Source of the DNA: CAXBBB01 sp963793245
GTDB lineage: Bacteria > Bacteroidota > Rhodothermia > Rhodothermales > BA12
Direction of reading: 5' to 3'
Length of the DNA stretch: 64,000 nt
Assembly: GCA_963793245.1 (NCBI GenBank)
Contig: CAWBZG010000002.1
Span: 744,001-808,000, forward strand
Shown here: one piece after another, positions 62,168 to 64,000 of the stretch
Position numbering within the stretch: position 1 is the first letter of the stretch
Layout: each line of letters opens with the position of its first letter
Program-made: the position numbers and the translations under genes
Notes under the pieces: model-generated
Database searches by the model: none
What the model was told of the DNA's origin: nothing
What the model saw: only the letters and a program-made list of their open reading frames with translations

Positions 62168-63457
62168 CTATACGTGTTCGAGGCGCGTGCGGATCGCCAG
62201 AGCGTGTGCGTCCAGTCCTTCGGCTTTTGCGAAGCGGATGATCTGCGGGCCGGTTTTGGCGAGTCGCTCTGCCGAATACGCGATCACGGATTGGCGGCGG
62301 ACGAAGTCGTGTACGCCCAGCGCCGACGCGAAGCGAGCCGTTCCGCCGGTTGGGAGCACGTGGTTGGGACCGGCGAAGTAGTCGCCGACGGGTTCGCTGC
62401 TGGCGTCGCCCAGGAAAATGGCTCCGGCGTGGCGGATGCGTGGCAGGATCTCCCACGGATTGACCGTCAGGATTTCCAGGTGTTCGGGCGCGAGTCGGTT
62501 TGAGAGGGCGATCGCGTCTTCCATCGTTTTAGTGACGACGACGGCGCTGTAGTCGCGGAGTGCCGGAGCGATCTGCTCGCGGCGGGGGAGCAGGTCGGTC
62601 AGGCGCTCGACTTCGGACTGGACGCGTTCGGCTAAGTCTTGCGACGGTGTCAGCAGGATGGCGGATGCCCGCGCGTCGTGCTCGGCCTGACTCAGCAAGT
62701 CGGCGGCGACGTGCGTGGCGTCGGCGTGCTCATCGGCGATCACCACGATCTCGCTCGGCCCGGCGACGCTGTCGATGGCGACGTGCCCGTAGACCAGCTT
62801 TTTGGCCGTCGCCACGTAGACGTTGCCTGGACCTACGATCACGTCGGCGCGGGCGATGCTCTCTGTTCCGAACGCAAGCGCTCCAACGGCCTGGGCACCA
62901 CCGACGGCGTAGACCTCGTCCAATCCGAGCAGCCGGGCCGTCGCCAACACGGTCGGGTGCGGCAGTCCATCCGGCTGGGGCGGCGATACGATGGCGATGC
63001 TTTCGACGCCCGCCGTCTGTGCGGGGACGGCGTTCATGATCAAGCTCGACGGGTAGAAAGCCGTTCCGCCGGGCACGTACAACCCAGCGCGTTCCATCGG
63101 CATGATGCGCTGGCCGAGGATGACGCCGTCCGGTTCGTCGGCAAACCACGACTGCTCGACTTGGCGCGCGTGGAAGCGGCGCACGTTGGCGGCAGCCGAC
63201 TGGATGACCTCGCGCAAGTCGGCATCCAACTCGTCGAGTGCCCGCTCCATCGCGTCGATTGGTACGCGGAGAGTGTCAGGGCGGACGCCGTCGAAGCGCT
63301 CGGTCAGGTCGAGGAGCGCCTCGTCGCCTCGTGTGCGCACTTGGTCTAGGATGTCGCGCACGGCGGCGTCGACTTCGGGGCTGGATGCCGCTGTGCGGCT
63401 GAGAACGCGGGCGAGCCGTTCGTCTACGTCGGCGGCGGGGACGATCTGGAGGAGCAT
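62168..63457 (-). CDS. hisD: Histidinol dehydrogenase
   Basis: Zinc- and NAD-dependent conversion of histidinol to histidine. 429 residues from MLLQIVPAADVDERLARVL; the upstream in-frame start at 63487 is less likely. Motifs: AGLYVPGGTAFYPSSLIMN, VDSVAGPSEIVVIADE-type segment (DSVAGPSEIVVIADEHAD), LLSQAEHDARASAIL, and the zinc/catalytic HVLPTGGTARFASALGVHDF. It is first in the hisD-hisC unit. The leader (63458-63693) has no run of His codons that would indicate attenuation. Confidence 0.95.
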   Translation of the reverse strand: MLLQIVPAADVDERLARVLSRTAASSPEVDAAVRDILDQVRTRGDEALLDLTERFDGVRPDTLRVPIDAMERALDELDADLREVIQSAAANVRRFHARQVEQSWFADEPDGVILGQRIMPMERAGLYVPGGTAFYPSSLIMNAVPAQTAGVESIAIVSPPQPDGLPHPTVLATARLLGLDEVYAVGGAQAVGALAFGTESIARADVIVGPGNVYVATAKKLVYGHVAIDSVAGPSEIVVIADEHADATHVAADLLSQAEHDARASAILLTPSQDLAERVQSEVERLTDLLPRREQIAPALRDYSAVVVTKTMEDAIALSNRLAPEHLEILTVNPWEILPRIRHAGAIFLGDASSEPVGDYFAGPNHVLPTGGTARFASALGVHDFVRRQSVIAYSAERLAKTGPQIIRFAKAEGLDAHALAIRTRLEHV

Positions 63458-63608
63458 GGGGCGCGGGCGGGTGGAGATCAGGCGCAACCCGTCGTTGGCG
63501 TGGGAGGATTCGGCTGCACGGGGGCTTCAAGACTGGCGTTGCACGGGCCGTAGGCGAGCGGTCCGCAACGGGGATGGTTGCGAGGCGAACGTGTCGACCT
63601 AAACGCAG

Positions 63609-63643
63609 CGAAGCTCCACTACCTGTTCGGCGGTGGAGCTTCG
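63609..63643. terminator. Hairpin between the PUR-like gene and hisD
   Basis: CGAAGCTCCAC (63609-63619) pairs with GTGGAGCTTCG (63633-63643) around a 13-base loop. On the minus strand it lies 50 bases after the PUR-like stop and is followed by CTGCGTTTAGG, so a weak terminator is likely. Confidence 0.55.
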
Positions 63644-63693
63644 TGCGGGGTGAGCGAGCGTTCGCTCAGGTCAGGCCAGCTTGTGGCGTTGGC

Positions 63694-64000
63694 CTAGTAT
63701 TCTTCGCGGTCGTCGTAGCCTTCGTCGTCGTCCGAATCCTCGGGCTTGGTCAACTCGGGCATGCCGCGGAACTCGTAGTCGGGCAGGTACTCGTCGCGCA
63801 CGTGGGCGACGGCTTCGTGCAGACCGGCGATGAACTTGCCGAAGTCCTCCTTATAGAGGTGGATTTTGGTTTTGCGGAAGCCGTCGCCGTCGTGGTCGCG
63901 GCGGCTCTCGACGATGTTGAGGAAGTAGTCGTCGCCACTCCGCGTCTTCTTGACGTCGAAGAAGTAGGTGCGTTTGCCTGCGGGGACGCGTACCGAGTGG
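63694..64000 (-). CDS. PUR-family/DUF3276 nucleic-acid-binding protein (start outside window)
   Basis: The frame runs from the window edge to TAG at 63694-63696, giving the last 102 residues. It begins HSVRVPAGKRTYFFDVKKTR, then DDYFLNIVESRRDHDGDGFR and FRKTKIHLYKEDFGKFIAGL, ending in an acidic tail (DDDEGYDDREEY). This matches the PUR-alpha-like DUF3276 family of Bacteroidota, which binds single-stranded DNA or RNA. It may share a transcript with hisD. Confidence 0.85.
   Translation of the reverse strand, partial: HSVRVPAGKRTYFFDVKKTRSGDDYFLNIVESRRDHDGDGFRKTKIHLYKEDFGKFIAGLHEAVAHVRDEYLPDYEFRGMPELTKPEDSDDDEGYDDREEY

Noticed and set aside
63458..63693. Histidine attenuator upstream of hisD
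   Set aside because: No short frame with consecutive His codons occurs on the minus strand; the hairpin at 63609-63643 better fits the end of the PUR-like gene.
1..64000. tRNA, rRNA or CRISPR array
   Set aside because: No cloverleaf-like sequence with a GGTTCGAATCC arm, no rRNA-like stretch and no regularly spaced direct repeats were seen by eye.
1..64000. Transposase, integrase or phage genes
   Set aside because: None of the proteins resembles these; the AT-rich segments contain only a secreted protein and an ATPase fragment.

Overview
The window looks like a chromosomal segment of a high-GC Bacteroidota-type bacterium, most likely from the Rhodothermia/Rhodothermota side (Salinibacter/Rubricoccaceae-like). 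The placement is inferred from several traits: a GLPGLI protein next to an outer-membrane beta-barrel receptor, a type IX secretion (T9SS) sorting domain, a DUF3276/PUR-like protein, the SGCGIDASVH-motif family of Bacteroidota, bacillithiol synthesis (bshC), a DnaG whose zinc ribbon has lost three of four ligands, and start sites without clear Shine-Dalgarno sequences. A typical genic line hand-counts near 62% G+C (14161-14220). Two stretches are clearly poorer: the secreted-protein gene around 25000-26250 (30/60 at 25141-25200) and an ATPase fragment after parB (22/60 at 29281-29340).

Layout. 1-2431: end of an unknown gene and two coupled signal peptidase I genes. 2522-5312 (minus): L,D-transpeptidase, K+ channel, a small Bacteroidota family and xseB. 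5480-9127: PQQ-propeller lipoprotein, Old Yellow Enzyme, DinB-like protein. 9129-12118 (minus): periplasmic-binding/TPR protein, BamD and NUDIX. 12374-17292: secreted protein, dnaG, ppk. 17294-24119: NAD-binding protein, solute-binding-like protein plus chemoreceptor, pfkA, hemW, DUF2461. 24291-26788: T9SS-secreted protein and a small unknown protein. 27078-30569: parA-parB, truncated AT-rich ATPase, cyclophilin, YjbQ. 30617-35232: glgB, M28 peptidase, lipoprotein, Uma2 nuclease. 35369-40841: acyl-CoA synthetase-GNAT fusion and the tyrosine-catabolism pair hgd/hppD. 40927-47440: lipoprotein, ECF sigma factor with probable anti-sigma partner, GLPGLI protein, TonB-type receptor. 47567-58024 (plus): CusF-like lipoprotein, AcuI-type reductase, YeaD epimerase, IMPase, fabI, panC-panD, hydroxyacyl-CoA dehydrogenase, GroES-like protein and feoA-feoA-feoB. 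58026-64000 (minus): HD hydrolase, bshC, bifunctional nuclease-UVR, hisC, hisD and a PUR-like protein.

Two themes stand out beyond ordinary genes. First, three families of intergenic palindromes occur: ACCTG(C/T/A/G)CAGGT elements (five sites), 20-bp palindromes with a fixed CATG centre but different, mutually compensating arms (three sites), and ~85-bp inverted repeats ending in TGTCATCGCGAG-like sequence that bracket hgd. Second, five genes (both lepB copies, the periplasmic-binding protein, the T9SS protein twice, the HD hydrolase) are interrupted by single-base length changes with conserved motifs on both sides. These look more like residual sequencing indels than decay, and a sixth such event may hide the start of the ATPase fragment. 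No tRNA, rRNA, CRISPR array, transposase or integrase was seen. No clearly new defence or biosynthetic system was found; the repeat families and the AT-rich insert are the least explained features.
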